Source: Motilimonas cestriensis (GTDB lineage Bacteria; Pseudomonadota; Gammaproteobacteria; Enterobacterales; CBDFNC01). Taken from it: a stretch of DNA of 64,000 nucleotides. The notes below the pieces were generated by a model. The model saw only the letters and a program-made list of their open reading frames with translations, was not told the DNA's origin and ran no database searches. This document shows positions 48,040 to 58,446 of the stretch, one piece after another. The stretch is taken from positions 1-64,000 of the forward strand of contig NZ_JAIMJA010000023.1 in the NCBI RefSeq assembly GCF_021295315.1, given 5' to 3'. Within the stretch, counting starts at the first letter, position 1, and the number at the start of each line of letters is the position of its first letter. The position numbers were made by a program, and so were the translations under genes.

Positions 48040-48629
48040 TTGAGTTAGAGCCGCGTAGTAACTGACATTACATCTAACTCAGTAATTGCTTCGTTAGCTT
48101 TTACTGTCATAGCTTCCATATCTTCTGCTGGAATATAGGAACCACTTAGATTTGTGATTCATTGATTAAATTCCTTCAAATAATTCTGGGCCGAGACAAC
48201 GTCATTGTTTTTGATGGTTACATCTATTACATCTAGACGATAAAGCAAAATGCTTTTGATTAAATCAGATATATCGGCTTTATTTATGTTACAAGTTCAC
48301 GCAATTCAGCCATAAGGTCATCGATGTCAATTGGGCTTGCTTCGACAGCCAGCGTACAGTTTGCTTGGACAGAGTAATCAGTACCTGTAACGTAGAGATT
48401 ATAGCATTTCGCTTCTACTGAACGATCAATAGCAAAGCTGACGGAAGCCAACTGCCTCGTCGTAATCATTCAAACCAACGTATGGGTTATCAATCACTTC
48501 GATGACGTATTCTGTTGGTGTTGCAGTAACAGAGCTTGTTGCCACTTCTATGTAAAGGTTATCAGTATTTGGCTGTTCAAAGTCGCTAGGTTTGGATGTG
48601 GTGCCGATATAAGCGGGGCGTAAAAGCAA
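48040..48629 (-). pseudogene. Decayed minus-strand gene of unknown function
   Basis: Several minus-strand pieces with protein-like composition follow one another in shifted frames. From right to left these are 48426-48629 (NLYIEVATSS, YVIEVIDNPYVG), 48284-48469 (SFAIDRSVEAKCYNLYVTG, DIDDLMAELRELV), a piece ending LKEFNQ near 48170, and one ending DVMSVTTRL near 48050. No start-to-stop frame survives. The product is not recognised; beta-rich sequence and small size would fit a phage-like or surface protein. Confidence 0.5.
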
Positions 48630-48633
48630 AGGA

Positions 48634-48762
48634 ATGAAGAAAGCTTATTTCTGGCCCATTTATGGGGAGCAGGATGAAATCGCCATTACTTGGTCAACCG
48701 GTCGAGGAATGTTGTATGTTCAGCAACAACTGACCGACTTCACCGGTTCGTCAGGGCTTTAA
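48634..48762 (+). pseudogene. IS66-family transposase remnant
   Basis: A 42-codon frame begins KKAYFWPIYGEQDEIAITW, which matches the Y-F-W-P-x-Y-G-D-x-D-E block of IS66-type transposases (DDE domain). It ends at a stop where the right 41-bp repeat begins. Nothing else of the element remains. Confidence 0.65.
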
Positions 48763-48794
48763 GATGCTAGCTTATCGCTACTAAGTATTAATTA
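48754..48794. repeat. 41-bp direct repeat, right copy
   Basis: Pairs with 46942-46982 (one G/A difference). It runs straight into a degraded copy of the gapA 3' end. Confidence 0.9.
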
Positions 48795-48862
48795 CTTAGA
48801 GATCTGAGCGATTAGGCCTAGCACTTTGTTTGCTGTGTTACATGAGTCCGATTTCGTTAGTC
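48792..48862 (-). pseudogene. Displaced, degraded 3' end of a second gapA
   Basis: About 70 bases resemble the last ~20 codons of gapA (48924-48985): both share the stop TTACTTAGAGAT, the following GAGCGATTAGG and the later CCGATTTCGTT, with substitutions and a small insertion. It lies on the same strand, 60 bases beyond the true gapA stop and past its terminator. Confidence 0.78.
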
Positions 48863-48878
48863 TAAATTGAGGTACAAA

Positions 48879-48901
48879 AAAACCCGCACTTGGCGGGTTT
48901 T
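48879..48901 (-). terminator. Terminator of gapA
   Basis: On the minus strand AAAACCCGC and GCGGGTTTT form a 9-bp stem with a 5-base loop followed by a T-run. It is 23 bases after the gapA stop. Confidence 0.9.
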
Positions 48902-48923
48902 ATCTATTCTTAAGAACTAATGC

Positions 48924-50470
<1,547 letters not shown>

Positions 50471-50869
50471 ATGTCTAAATCTGCGGAGTTCTGGCGCGAT
50501 AAACTCACACCTGAGCAGTATAAAATCTGTTTCGAAAAAGGTACCGAGGCCCCATTTAGCGGGCAGTTGTTACACAATAGAGACACAGGTTCTTACCACT
50601 GTGTATGCTGCGGACAAGCATTGTTTGCGTCGGAAAATAAGTTTGACTCTGGCTGTGGTTGGCCTTCTTTTGATTTGGCTTTAGCTGATGCAATACGTTA
50701 TCTAGAAGATCAGAGTCACGGTATGACTCGTGTTGAAGTGCAATGCAGTAAATGCCATGCGCACTTAGGTCATGTATTTGATGATGGGCCGACGCTAACA
50801 CACAAACGCTATTGTATTAATTCGGTCAGTATGAGCTTTAATGGTACAGCAAACAAAGATAAAGCCTGA
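50471..50869 (+). CDS. msrB: Peptide-methionine (R)-S-oxide reductase MsrB
   Basis: 132 residues. It reduces the R form of methionine sulfoxide in proteins. Two CxxC pairs bind zinc (CVCC near 43-46, CSKC near 90-93). The catalytic Cys is in KRYCINSVSM near residue 116, and the GCGWPSF block is present. I chose ATG 50471 (MSKSAEFWRDKLTPEQ), which matches the family start, over the in-frame ATG at 50450. It is divergent from gapA as in enteric bacteria. Confidence 0.95.
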   Translation: MSKSAEFWRDKLTPEQYKICFEKGTEAPFSGQLLHNRDTGSYHCVCCGQALFASENKFDSGCGWPSFDLALADAIRYLEDQSHGMTRVEVQCSKCHAHLGHVFDDGPTLTHKRYCINSVSMSFNGTANKDKA

Positions 50870-50900
50870 ATAGACAGGCTCCTTCCTCTTTGTGCGGATG

Positions 50901-51719
50901 CTAAAACTTGAACTTCGCATCCGCAGGTGTGAATTTCCCTTCGGCTATTTTTTCTGCCAACAGTTTTGCATGTTGGTCTAGCTTGGCTTTTTCTTCATCG
51001 TTAAAGGTGTGATAGCGCTCCAGGGTACGTAAATTAACGTCATTATTGCCGAGCTCTTTAGCTACGTGCATCCAAATATAGGTTTCTTGATAATGTTTCT
51101 CTTGCAGGTGCAATGTTGTTAATGAATTAAAAATACTACTTGGTGGCTGCTCATCCTTGTAATTGCTAATGGCGCGGTAAAGTAATTTAAAGGTTTTTTC
51201 TGGGTCGCGCTCAAAATAGTAACTGGCCATTGCTAACGCAATCTCAGGCTCATCTAAAGCAGGGGAGTCTTCAACGGCCATAAAGCGCGCTTTAGCTTGT
51301 TGGTCACCGCGAACACGCCAATGGTAGTAAGCAAGGTGTGGTTCACTTGAATTTGCCGTTGCTTGCTCAAGGCGCTCAATTTCTGTTTCAGCAGTGACTA
51401 AAGCATTTACCCTGCCCACTTTCTTTTCTTTGTAGACGATGGGTTCGACCAACGCCGCTTTTTCGATGCATTTTTTATAACTTTGAAAATCCCTTAGTAG
51501 ATGGTACTGCGCTAAATCTGTTGCAATATTAGGGTCTTTGACTTCGTTACGACTGCGGATCACATCCGAGCGCTCATTGCGACACCAGCCGTCGTCAGTG
51601 TTTAAATCGTTACATAGCTCAGGCGTATCGCTACAAATGCTTTTTATACTTTGTTGCCTTTCACAACCGTTTAATAGCAGTAGGCTAGGTAATAAGAAAA
51701 ATCCGATGTATTTGATCAT
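50901..51719 (-). CDS. DUF2989 family lipoprotein
   Basis: About 272 residues. The lipoprotein signal ends LLLNGC (Cys near residue 19). The mature part carries a Cys-rich N-terminal patch (CSDTPELCNDL, DDGWCRNERSDVIRSR) and then helical, Sel1/TPR-like repeats. DUF2989 proteins occur in Alteromonadales and Vibrionales without a known role. The start could be ATG 51719 or 51731; the shorter one is chosen because the signal peptide starts directly. Confidence 0.82.
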   Translation of the reverse strand: MIKYIGFFLLPSLLLLNGCERQQSIKSICSDTPELCNDLNTDDGWCRNERSDVIRSRNEVKDPNIATDLAQYHLLRDFQSYKKCIEKAALVEPIVYKEKKVGRVNALVTAETEIERLEQATANSSEPHLAYYHWRVRGDQQAKARFMAVEDSPALDEPEIALAMASYYFERDPEKTFKLLYRAISNYKDEQPPSSIFNSLTTLHLQEKHYQETYIWMHVAKELGNNDVNLRTLERYHTFNDEEKAKLDQHAKLLAEKIAEGKFTPADAKFKF

Positions 51720-51943
51720 GTATAGAGCCAATTCACTATTATCAATCGATATGGGATGAGTCTAGTTCAAGCAAATAGCCTAACTAAATCCATGGAACAT
51801 ATAAATCATAACTTATTATGAGTAAATATAGTTTGTTGCAATGAAAAACTGCTGAGCACTTAGCATAACTTAATACGTGGGTGACTGGCTGCCTTGTTTG
51901 GTGCATCATAGCGTGGTAATCGCAACAAAGTGGAAGCTAACTT

Positions 51944-52213
51944 ATGTCATTTGACAACTTAATAAAGAATATGAGCCCTGAAGTATATGAGCGTCTTAAA
52001 GCCGCAGTGGAAACAGGTAAATGGTTTGATGGTAACCCATTGACTAAAGAGCAAAAAGAATATGCTCTGCAAGGCGTTTTTGCTTGGCAAGCGCAGTTCA
52101 ATGAAACGCCAGAACACTTCACTGTTGCTAAAGGCGGAGAAATGCACATGAAGAGCAAGTCTGAACTAAAGCAACAGTACAAAGACAAAATCAGTATCAA
52201 ACAGCAGGATTAA
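51944..52213 (+). CDS. yeaC: DUF1315 family protein (YeaC)
   Basis: An 89-residue small acidic/basic protein with the DUF1315 signature: MSPEVYERLKAAVETGKW, DGNPLTKEQKEYALQ and the C-terminal GEMHMKSKSELKQQY. The function is unknown. It is convergent with ansA, overlapping its 3' end by 4 bases. It sits in the same gapA-msrB-ansA-sppA neighbourhood as in enterics. Confidence 0.9.
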   Translation: MSFDNLIKNMSPEVYERLKAAVETGKWFDGNPLTKEQKEYALQGVFAWQAQFNETPEHFTVAKGGEMHMKSKSELKQQYKDKISIKQQD

Positions 52214-53223
52214 CCTGCTGTTAACTCTCCCTTTAAGCTTAATTGCATTTGCTGGCGCACTTGCTCAAAGCTTAATTCTTGGCTTAATAGAGCGTGAAGC
52301 TTGGCGAGAGCAGCTTCTTTAGTCATGTCTGAGCCGCTGATCACGCCTGCTTGGGCTAAGGCATTCCCCGTTGCATACCCCCCCATATTCACTTTGCCCT
52401 TTAAACATTGGGTTAAGTTTATCACAATGATTTCTCGCGCTTGGGCTTGCTTAAGTTGATTTAGTAAGGCTTCATCTTGCGGTGCATTTCCAACGCCATA
52501 ACTCAATAAAATCAATGCTTTTACAGGTTGTTGCAGCATGTTTCCAATCACCTCTGACGAGATCCCTGGGTATAAAGTAACGATCCCGATCGGTTGTGGT
52601 GTAATAGTGCGCACGGTTAATGGCGAATTTTGTGGCGGTAACAACGAGCCAGCGACCACACGAATATTGATACCGACATCAAGTAAAGGATCAAAGTTGG
52701 GCGAGCCAAAGGCTTCAAAGCCGTCTGCATGAACTTTGGTGGTGCGATTACCACGAAATAGCTTATTGTTGAAAAATAAACTCACCTCTGGGATAGGATA
52801 GTTCGCGGCGATATAAAGTGCGTTGAGTAAGTTACTTTGACCATCTGATCTTAGCTCAGTCAGCGGGATTTGTGATCCGGTGACAATCACTGGCTTGCTC
52901 AAATTTTCAAACATGAACGAAAGCGCTGAAGCAGTGAAGGCCATGGTATCTGTGCCATGTAAAATCACAAAGCCATCATATTTTTGATAGTTTGCTGCGA
53001 TGTCATCAGCGATACGCTGCCAGTCTGCGGGGCACATGTTCGATGAATCAATCAGTGGACTGTATTCATGGATGGTAAAATCTGGCATTTCTGCGCGAAA
53101 AAACTCCGGCATGGCGGCAATATTTTGGGCCAGCGCACCCGCAATAGGAATGTAACCCTGGCTAGAGCGCTGCATGCCGATGGTTCCACCAGTGTATGCG
53201 ATGTAAATAGATTTTTTATCCAA
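52210..53223 (-). CDS. ansA: Type I (cytoplasmic) L-asparaginase
   Basis: A 337-residue asparaginase. The first catalytic motif YTGGTIGMQRS is at residues 10-20 with the Thr nucleophile, and the second, VILHGTDTMAFTASAL, is near 86-101. There is no signal peptide, which fits the cytoplasmic type I. It hydrolyses asparagine to aspartate and ammonia. It is followed by yeaC in convergent orientation. Confidence 0.95.
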   Translation of the reverse strand: MDKKSIYIAYTGGTIGMQRSSQGYIPIAGALAQNIAAMPEFFRAEMPDFTIHEYSPLIDSSNMCPADWQRIADDIAANYQKYDGFVILHGTDTMAFTASALSFMFENLSKPVIVTGSQIPLTELRSDGQSNLLNALYIAANYPIPEVSLFFNNKLFRGNRTTKVHADGFEAFGSPNFDPLLDVGINIRVVAGSLLPPQNSPLTVRTITPQPIGIVTLYPGISSEVIGNMLQQPVKALILLSYGVGNAPQDEALLNQLKQAQAREIIVINLTQCLKGKVNMGGYATGNALAQAGVISGSDMTKEAALAKLHALLSQELSFEQVRQQMQLSLKGELTAG

Positions 53224-53287
53224 AAAATACCCCTTGAGTTAATTATTAAACTAATTAGGTTGAAGTATAGAGCTTGGTATAAAAACT

Positions 53288-53312
53288 AAAAAGCCCAGCA
53301 GGGCTGGGCTTT
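53288..53312 (-). terminator. Terminator between sppA and ansA
   Basis: AAAGCCCAGC and GCTGGGCTTT form a 10-bp stem with a 3-base loop, and a T-rich tail follows on the minus strand. It ends the sppA transcript before ansA. Confidence 0.9.
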
Positions 53313-53344
53313 ATAAAATAGATAAATTGTTGATTATTTCTCTG

Positions 53345-55195
53345 TTACAACTTGATTTGCTCACAAGCGGGGCACAAGGCATAAACTCCTTTCGGGTCAT
53401 TAAAGCTCGCTAGTGGTGCGGCTTGCTCATCGACGGCCTTAAGAATTTGTCTTAATGTTGGCGAGCTGACTAAGCTTTGCTGGGCAAATTGCGCGCTTTT
53501 GGCCATTAAATCCGCCATGAACTGCTCCCTTACACTGAGCTCTGGGCGAATCACTTTTACCTCAAAAGCATCCAGCTCCGCTAAGTTTGCAGCGCGGCTC
53601 ATCGCAACATCAAAGCCACCTAAGTGATCAACTAAGCCTTTCTCTAGTGCATCTTGTCCGGTCCAAACGCGGCCTTGGGCTAAGCTATCAACTTGTGCTG
53701 GTGTCATATTACGCCCTTGGGCCACTACATTGATAAACTGCTGGTAACCATTTTCAATGCTCAACTGAACAATTTGCTTCATGTATGATGGCAATGGCCG
53801 CGTGATATCAACGCTACTTAGCGCATTAGTGCCAACGCCATCATTGGTGATGCCCATTTTGGCGAGTGCATTCTCTACGGTGGCAAACATGCCAAAAATG
53901 CCGATAGAGCCAGTTAACGTAACGGGCGAAGCGACAATTTCATTGGCCGCAGACGCGATCCAATAGCCGCCTGAAGCACTGGTACTACTCATCGAAACCA
54001 CCACGGGCTTATTGGCCGCTTTAAGTGCAAGAACTTGCTGTCTTACTTGCTCAGAAGCAAATGCGCTGCCGCCAGGTGAATCTAAACGCAGTACCACCGC
54101 TTTGACTTGTGAGTCCATCAGTGCTTCGTTGAGTAAATGGGATAAAGTATCGCCACCAATCACACCAACAGGTTGTTCACCATTCATAATCTGGCCGCTG
54201 GCAAATATCGCCGCAATTTTGTCTTGGCCTTGTTCTTGATAGTTAAACAAAGGCGGGATAGCGCCAAGGTAACTATCTAGGCTAATTTGTAAGTAATCAC
54301 TTCCGTTACTATTTTCACCGACATTAGCTATTAAAAATTGACGAGCTTCTTGGCTGCTTTTTAGCTCATCCACTAAGCCTGATGCTTTAGCATAAGCCGC
54401 TTGATCGCCTTGCACCGCTTTTAAACGCTCTAAGTAGCTGTCTATATTGGGTGAAATGGCATCATGTGACACTTTTCTGCGCTCAGCAACTTGGCTGACA
54501 TAGGCATCCCACAATTGGTTCAGCCAGTGTAAGTTAGCCTCTTTGCTTAGCGCCGACATGCTATCGCGCGTATAAGGTTCAACAAACGATTTGTAAGTGC
54601 CTACTTTGAATACATGAGGCGTAATATCAAGCTTCTCAATTGCTGATTTGAAGTACAGGCGATACACACCTAAGCCCTGCAGCGCAATCGCGCCTTGCGG
54701 GTTAAGCATTAAATTATCGGCATAGCTGGCTAAGTAATATTGGCTTTGGCTATAAAAATCACCGTAGGCATAGATTTTCTTACCACTGGTTTTAAACTTC
54801 TCGAGTGCGTCACCAATTTCAAACAACTTATTCATGCCGGTGCCTTGTAGGTTTTCAAGGCTAAGCACTAGTGCGGTAATGCGATTATCAGATTGTGCAA
54901 AGCGAATAGCGTGGATCACATCACTGAGTGCAATCTCACGAAACTCGTTGGGATCTTTGCCAAATACTTCATTAGATATCTCTTGAAAAGGATCAGCAGG
55001 GCGACGCTCTTCGACTATTTGGCCACTGAGATCTAAATTAAGCGCAGCACCTTGCGGCACATTAATCGTCTCCTCGCTGTTAAATGACAACACCACAACG
55101 GCGATAACTCCGAGGAAAATTAAATTTAATACCAATAATCGCGTAAAATTAATTGTTTTGGCAATTGCCCTAAATATCCATTTGATAACACGCAC
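53345..55195 (-). CDS. sppA: Signal peptide peptidase SppA, 67-kDa type
   Basis: A 616-residue inner-membrane serine protease that degrades cleaved signal peptides. It has one N-terminal TM helix (about 17-40) and two tandem ClpP-like domains. The catalytic Ser is in SMSSTSASGGYWIAS near residue 400, in the second domain, and RLDSPGGSAFASEQV precedes it near 372. The general-base Lys lies in the first domain. Length is normal for the gammaproteobacterial tandem form. It is divergent from the nitroreductase gene. Confidence 0.96.
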   Translation of the reverse strand: MRVIKWIFRAIAKTINFTRLLVLNLIFLGVIAVVVLSFNSEETINVPQGAALNLDLSGQIVEERRPADPFQEISNEVFGKDPNEFREIALSDVIHAIRFAQSDNRITALVLSLENLQGTGMNKLFEIGDALEKFKTSGKKIYAYGDFYSQSQYYLASYADNLMLNPQGAIALQGLGVYRLYFKSAIEKLDITPHVFKVGTYKSFVEPYTRDSMSALSKEANLHWLNQLWDAYVSQVAERRKVSHDAISPNIDSYLERLKAVQGDQAAYAKASGLVDELKSSQEARQFLIANVGENSNGSDYLQISLDSYLGAIPPLFNYQEQGQDKIAAIFASGQIMNGEQPVGVIGGDTLSHLLNEALMDSQVKAVVLRLDSPGGSAFASEQVRQQVLALKAANKPVVVSMSSTSASGGYWIASAANEIVASPVTLTGSIGIFGMFATVENALAKMGITNDGVGTNALSSVDITRPLPSYMKQIVQLSIENGYQQFINVVAQGRNMTPAQVDSLAQGRVWTGQDALEKGLVDHLGGFDVAMSRAANLAELDAFEVKVIRPELSVREQFMADLMAKSAQFAQQSLVSSPTLRQILKAVDEQAAPLASFNDPKGVYALCPACEQIKL

Positions 55196-55335
55196 AATAA
55201 GTTTTCCATTAGTGGTTTGAAGGGGTCACTTTACTAAATAACGGGTTGAGAAAAAACTCTTTGTGGTAAAGGTTTCATCTTAACCTGCCAGCTATTATGA
55301 TATTGATTCCTATTTAGTAAAGAAGAGCCGCAATT

Positions 55336-55884
55336 ATGTTAGCCATGGATTTGTTACTAAAACGTCGTTCTTGTCCGCGTTTAGCCACCCCCGCACCCGA
55401 TAGCTGTGAACTTGAAACCATTTTACAAGCGGGATTACGCGCCCCTGATCATGGCAGCTTGCAGCCGTGGCGTTTTATTGTGGCCCAAGGTGATGGCCTA
55501 TTACGTTTAGGGGATATTTATTACCAAGCCATGCAAGAGCAAGGGGCCGATGAGGCGGCGCTGCAAAAAGCGCAAAACATGCCACAGCGGGCACCCGTGG
55601 TGATCTCTGTTATCGCTAGTGTGACCAAAGAGCATAAGGTGCCAGAGCTAGAGCAAGTTATTTCCGCGGGGTGTTGCGTACATGCCATGCAAATGGCGGC
55701 GCAAGCCATGGGCTATGGCGGCGTCTGGCGCACCGGTGATTTATGCTACAACGCAACGGTAGAGCAGGGCTTAGGCTTGGCCGAAAATGAAAGCTTAGTG
55801 GGCTTTTTATACATTGGCACACCAGTGACCGAGCCTTCAGCGCCGAAAACGCTACTTGTCGATGATTTTGTCTCTCACTTATAG
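55336..55884 (+). CDS. NAD(P)H nitroreductase family flavoprotein (YdjA-like)
   Basis: A 182-residue FMN-binding nitroreductase. Characteristic patches are LLLKRRSCPRLATPAP, LRAPDHGSLQPWRFIV near 35-50 and AAQAMGYGGVWRTGD near 117-131. It probably reduces nitro compounds or quinones; the natural substrate is unknown. Its divergent position next to sppA matches ydjA in E. coli. A start at the second ATG (55345) is also possible. Confidence 0.9.
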   Translation: MLAMDLLLKRRSCPRLATPAPDSCELETILQAGLRAPDHGSLQPWRFIVAQGDGLLRLGDIYYQAMQEQGADEAALQKAQNMPQRAPVVISVIASVTKEHKVPELEQVISAGCCVHAMQMAAQAMGYGGVWRTGDLCYNATVEQGLGLAENESLVGFLYIGTPVTEPSAPKTLLVDDFVSHL

Positions 55885-55909
55885 AGGGGTGAATATAGTG
55901 ACATACAAA

Positions 55910-55930
55910 AAAGCCGGCTAAGCCGGCTTT
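55910..55930 (+). terminator. Terminator after the nitroreductase gene
   Basis: AAAGCCGGC and GCCGGCTTT form a perfect 9-bp stem with a 3-base loop. It also marks the last core gene before the toxin-cassette region. Confidence 0.85.
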
Positions 55931-56003
55931 AGTCAGTTAAATAACTTGTTTAGTTTTAGAATTCCGCTGTTTTAGGATCTTTAGGTGCGCGCGGGAAGGG
56001 ACA

Positions 56004-56149
56004 CTTGGGTTTCAGATATCAAAAGGTTCAAAGGGTATTAAAATAAGGTTTTCATTATGATAAAAGATTTCACTTCCGAGCAAGCTAGGACGTTGGCCTC
56101 CCACATCACAACAAATGTTTTTAATGTAAATGAAAACCCAAGGCGCTGA
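56004..56149 (+). pseudogene. Truncated toxin-tip / immunity pair (third copy)
   Basis: A toxin-tip tail, LGFQISKGSKGIKIRFSL, ends in TGA overlapping an ATG (56057) by 4 bases. The ATG opens MIKDFTSEQARTLASHITTN. Both parts are clear homologues of the complete pair at 58447-59282. The immunity gene breaks off after about 29 codons, exactly where IS4-type sequence begins. Confidence 0.85.
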
Positions 56150-56645
56150 CGGATCCCCTCATAATTTAAGCATCGCAGTTTGATGGATCACACGTATGTA
56201 TTCGCAGATTGCCCACTGTATATCTGCGCTACTTATTCGGTGGCCCCGCCGCCTTAGCACCTCTTTTGCGAGCCGTGTTATTGATAAAACATGGCGGGTT
56301 TTGATGGTGTTAGCTTGAAACTGATATTGCCAATTTTGCTGCCTAGCAATCAGTCCAATACACCAAAGCACAACCTCAGCCAACAGGCTGATGAGTAGCA
56401 AAATATCCAATCGTTTCGTGCTGCGACTCCGGCAATGGCGTAAGCCAAAGCCATAAGCAGGGCTTTTTAAGTCCCGAAATGATTCTTCGATTTGCATCCG
56501 TTTGGCGTAGGTAAATACAGGACAGGCACTTTTTATTACCAATAAATAGAGTGCCTTAGCACCAGCTTCCTGCACTAGATGGCGAAAGTATGTACTACGC
56601 CAGGCCACTTTAGCCTTTTGTTCAAGAAGGTGAAAGACAAGTAGG
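56142..56645 (-). pseudogene. IS4-family transposase, C-terminal remnant with IS end
   Basis: The minus strand encodes the last ~160 residues of an IS4-type transposase. The YREK signature is exact: Tyr, Arg, Glu and Lys in YAKRMQIEESFRDLK with spacings 2, 3 and 6. The N-terminal half and the first catalytic Asp residues are missing. The left boundary CTGACGGATCCCCTC looks like an IS4-type terminal sequence inserted into an immunity gene. The right part (56513-56645) is the segment that recurs three more times as a short repeat between toxin cassettes. Confidence 0.85.
56513..56645. repeat. IS4-derived ~130-bp cassette repeat, copy 1
   Basis: Runs from ATACAGGACAGGCAC to GACAAGTAGG. On the minus strand it encodes a piece of the IS4 transposase. 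Further copies are at 58276-58409, 60112-60236 and 63872-64000, all in the same orientation. Confidence 0.9.
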
Positions 56646-56682
56646 AGCAGCAGTCATGCTGTGATAACCCAGTTCCAGAGGT

Positions 56683-56966
56683 ATGTATTTAGGAAAAAAT
56701 AGGCAGGAAAGGCTCTTTTTATTGAAAGGACGGAAGGCGAAGCTAGGCAGCTCAAAGGGGAAGGTGCAGAGGATGCTTACAATGGCTTAGACGGGAAGCA
56801 GCTTTACGATAAGGGAGAAAGAAAAGCTAAACAATTGCCAGATGGTACTAAAGTTGAGCTTCATCCATCAGCAGGTGAAATAGGAAACTACCTGCCTGGC
56901 ACGCCGAGATTGGGTTTTCAAAGACCAAAATTTTCAAAAGATATAAAAGTAAGGTTTCCATTATGA
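56683..56966 (+). pseudogene. Toxin C-terminal tip, frameshifted copy
   Basis: A near-identical copy of the 94-codon tip at 58447-58731, but one base is missing close to the start (AAAATAGGCAGG against AAAATAAGACAGG). The frame therefore breaks after about six codons. The downstream immunity gene is intact, so the toxin is probably silent while immunity persists. Confidence 0.87.
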
Positions 56967-57508
56967 TAAAAGAGTTAACTACGGAGAAAGCTAGTGCTTT
57001 GGCAGCTCACATAACAAAAAATATATTTAATGTAAATGGTAAGGTAAGAGGGGGATTGAAAGAAAACTGGATAGGCGGTGTTGCTAATTGCCATTTCAAT
57101 GAGTACGACATTTTTTATTGGCTAAATGAAGCCGAGTTTTCTGCTGCTATATCACCGCTAGTAGAATTAGTTGGAGATGAAAAATTGATAATAGTGGAGG
57201 ATTTTGAGCGTGGCTTAAATGGTAAATTTTGGAGGCTGGGATGTGAAATTGAAAATAGCTGGGAGGCTTTTAATTTCTTTACAGAAGAAACTGACATTAT
57301 GTCCTTTTATATGATTGGAGAAAGCGAGCAGTGGTGTTTATGGGCGGATGATGACTCATGGATATTTTGTGCAGAGAAAGATCTATTTAAAACACTAAAT
57401 ATTAAAATGCTTACTTTAGAAAGTATGACGAAAAGGTACTCAAACAAGATTGAAAGTTTTTGGCACTTTTTTCATGATATTGCCACACTGCCTAGCCCAA
57501 TAAAGTGA
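56963..57508 (+). CDS. Putative immunity protein (copy A)
   Basis: A 181-residue acidic protein with no recognised family. It shares most of its first ~140 residues with the 184-residue product at 58728 (MIKELTTE-ASALAAHITKN, FNEYDIFYWLNEAEFSA, IIVEDFERGL, WCLWADDDSWIFCAE) and then diverges at the C-terminus. The start overlaps the stop of the frameshifted toxin tip by 4 bases, the layout of a toxin/immunity pair. It is probably cytoplasmic, with no signal peptide. The conclusion is drawn from context, not from a known domain. Confidence 0.68.
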   Translation: MIKELTTEKASALAAHITKNIFNVNGKVRGGLKENWIGGVANCHFNEYDIFYWLNEAEFSAAISPLVELVGDEKLIIVEDFERGLNGKFWRLGCEIENSWEAFNFFTEETDIMSFYMIGESEQWCLWADDDSWIFCAEKDLFKTLNIKMLTLESMTKRYSNKIESFWHFFHDIATLPSPIK

Positions 57509-57545
57509 TAAATTTAGAGAGGAATATAAGGGGGCTTTTTCCCTT

Positions 57546-57593
57546 AAAAAGATAAAAAGATAAAAAGATAAAAAGATAAAAAGATAAAAAGAT
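57546..57593. repeat. Octamer microsatellite (AAAAAGAT x6)
   Basis: Six perfect tandem copies of AAAAAGAT lie 37 bases before the start of the 109-residue gene at 57630. Repeat-number change would alter spacing in its promoter or leader. Confidence 0.97.
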
Positions 57594-57629
57594 GGTACTG
57601 GCTGTTTTTATTTCTAAACAGGAGAAGTT

Positions 57630-57959
57630 ATGACTAGTATTCGCGACCTAAATGAACTTTTGATTGAACACAATTGCTTACGCTCTTTGAGTGTTACTAT
57701 GAATAAGGATGACTATAGCTATGATTTAACACTGTTTATGTCTAATTCAGAGGAAGTAAACGCTAGCTTTTTATTCGTGTCATTTTTTGATGTTAGCAGC
57801 TTTTCATCTAGTGAAATCGGCGGAGGGTTAACCCAGTTTATGCACCTAAATGTACGAGAATTAGAGTTTGGGTATGATAGAGTTAACTATCAATTGAGTG
57901 AGCTAGAAGATGATAGAATTTCATTCGCTTTTTCATCCTTTGATATTGGCCAACGGTAA
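57630..57959 (+). CDS. Small orphan protein of the toxin-cassette region (possible immunity protein)
   Basis: A 109-residue acidic protein with an alternating hydrophobic pattern suggesting beta strands (SYDLTLFMSN, ASFLFVSFFDVSSF, HLNVRELEFGYD). No family was recognised. CAGGAG lies 8 bases before the ATG. An octamer repeat precedes it. Its position between two toxin/immunity cassettes, with no toxin of its own, suggests an orphan immunity gene. That is inference. Confidence 0.55.
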   Translation: MTSIRDLNELLIEHNCLRSLSVTMNKDDYSYDLTLFMSNSEEVNASFLFVSFFDVSSFSSSEIGGGLTQFMHLNVRELEFGYDRVNYQLSELEDDRISFAFSSFDIGQR

Positions 57960-58098
57960 AGAAAGGACATATATAGTCCCATCTGTTTTAGCAAGGTTAA
58001 GCGCATGAGCGGAGAAGTAATTAAAGCACAATATAATATCTGATTACCACTGAAAGTCCGCACGTCTGAGTTATGAATAAATTGAGTTCAAGCATGAG

Positions 58099-58266
58099 AT
58101 GGCTATCATTGCTAAAAACAAAGTTCAGTTTCAGAAAGGTATTTCAATACATCGATTTATCACACAATATGGCACAGATGAACAATGCCGTAAACGCCTG
58201 TTTGATATACATTGCCAACCAGATATCGGTGCTCTAATTGTGGCGAAAGCAGATATTGCGAGCTGA
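58099..58266 (+). pseudogene. IS1595-family transposase N-terminal remnant
   Basis: A 55-codon frame reads AKNKVQFQKGISIHRFITQYGTDEQCRKRLFD-like sequence, split over about residues 5-36. This is the typical N-terminus of IS1595-type transposases. It ends at a TGA just before the second IS4-derived repeat. The zinc-ribbon and DDE domains are gone. Confidence 0.72.
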
Positions 58267-58275
58267 AATCGCTAA

Positions 58276-58409
58276 AAATACAGGACAGGCACTTTTTATT
58301 ACCAATAATATAGAGTGCCTTAGCACCAGCTTCCTGCACTAGATGGCGAAAGTATGTACTACGCTAGGCCACTTTAGCCTTTTGTTCAAGAAGGTGAAAG
58401 ACAAGTAGG
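58276..58409. repeat. IS4-derived cassette repeat, copy 2
   Basis: Almost identical to copy 1, including about 35 bases after it (GAGCAGCAGTCATGCTG). It has an extra base in ACCAATAATATAGAG and one substitution near CTACGCTAGGCC. It is followed directly by the intact toxin tip. Confidence 0.9.
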
Positions 58410-58446
58410 AGCAGCAGTCATGCTGTGATAACCCAGTTCCAGAGGT

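Noticed and set aside
57546-57593. CRISPR or iteron origin
   Set aside because: The octamers are directly abutting with no spacers and no replication gene nearby; a plain microsatellite.
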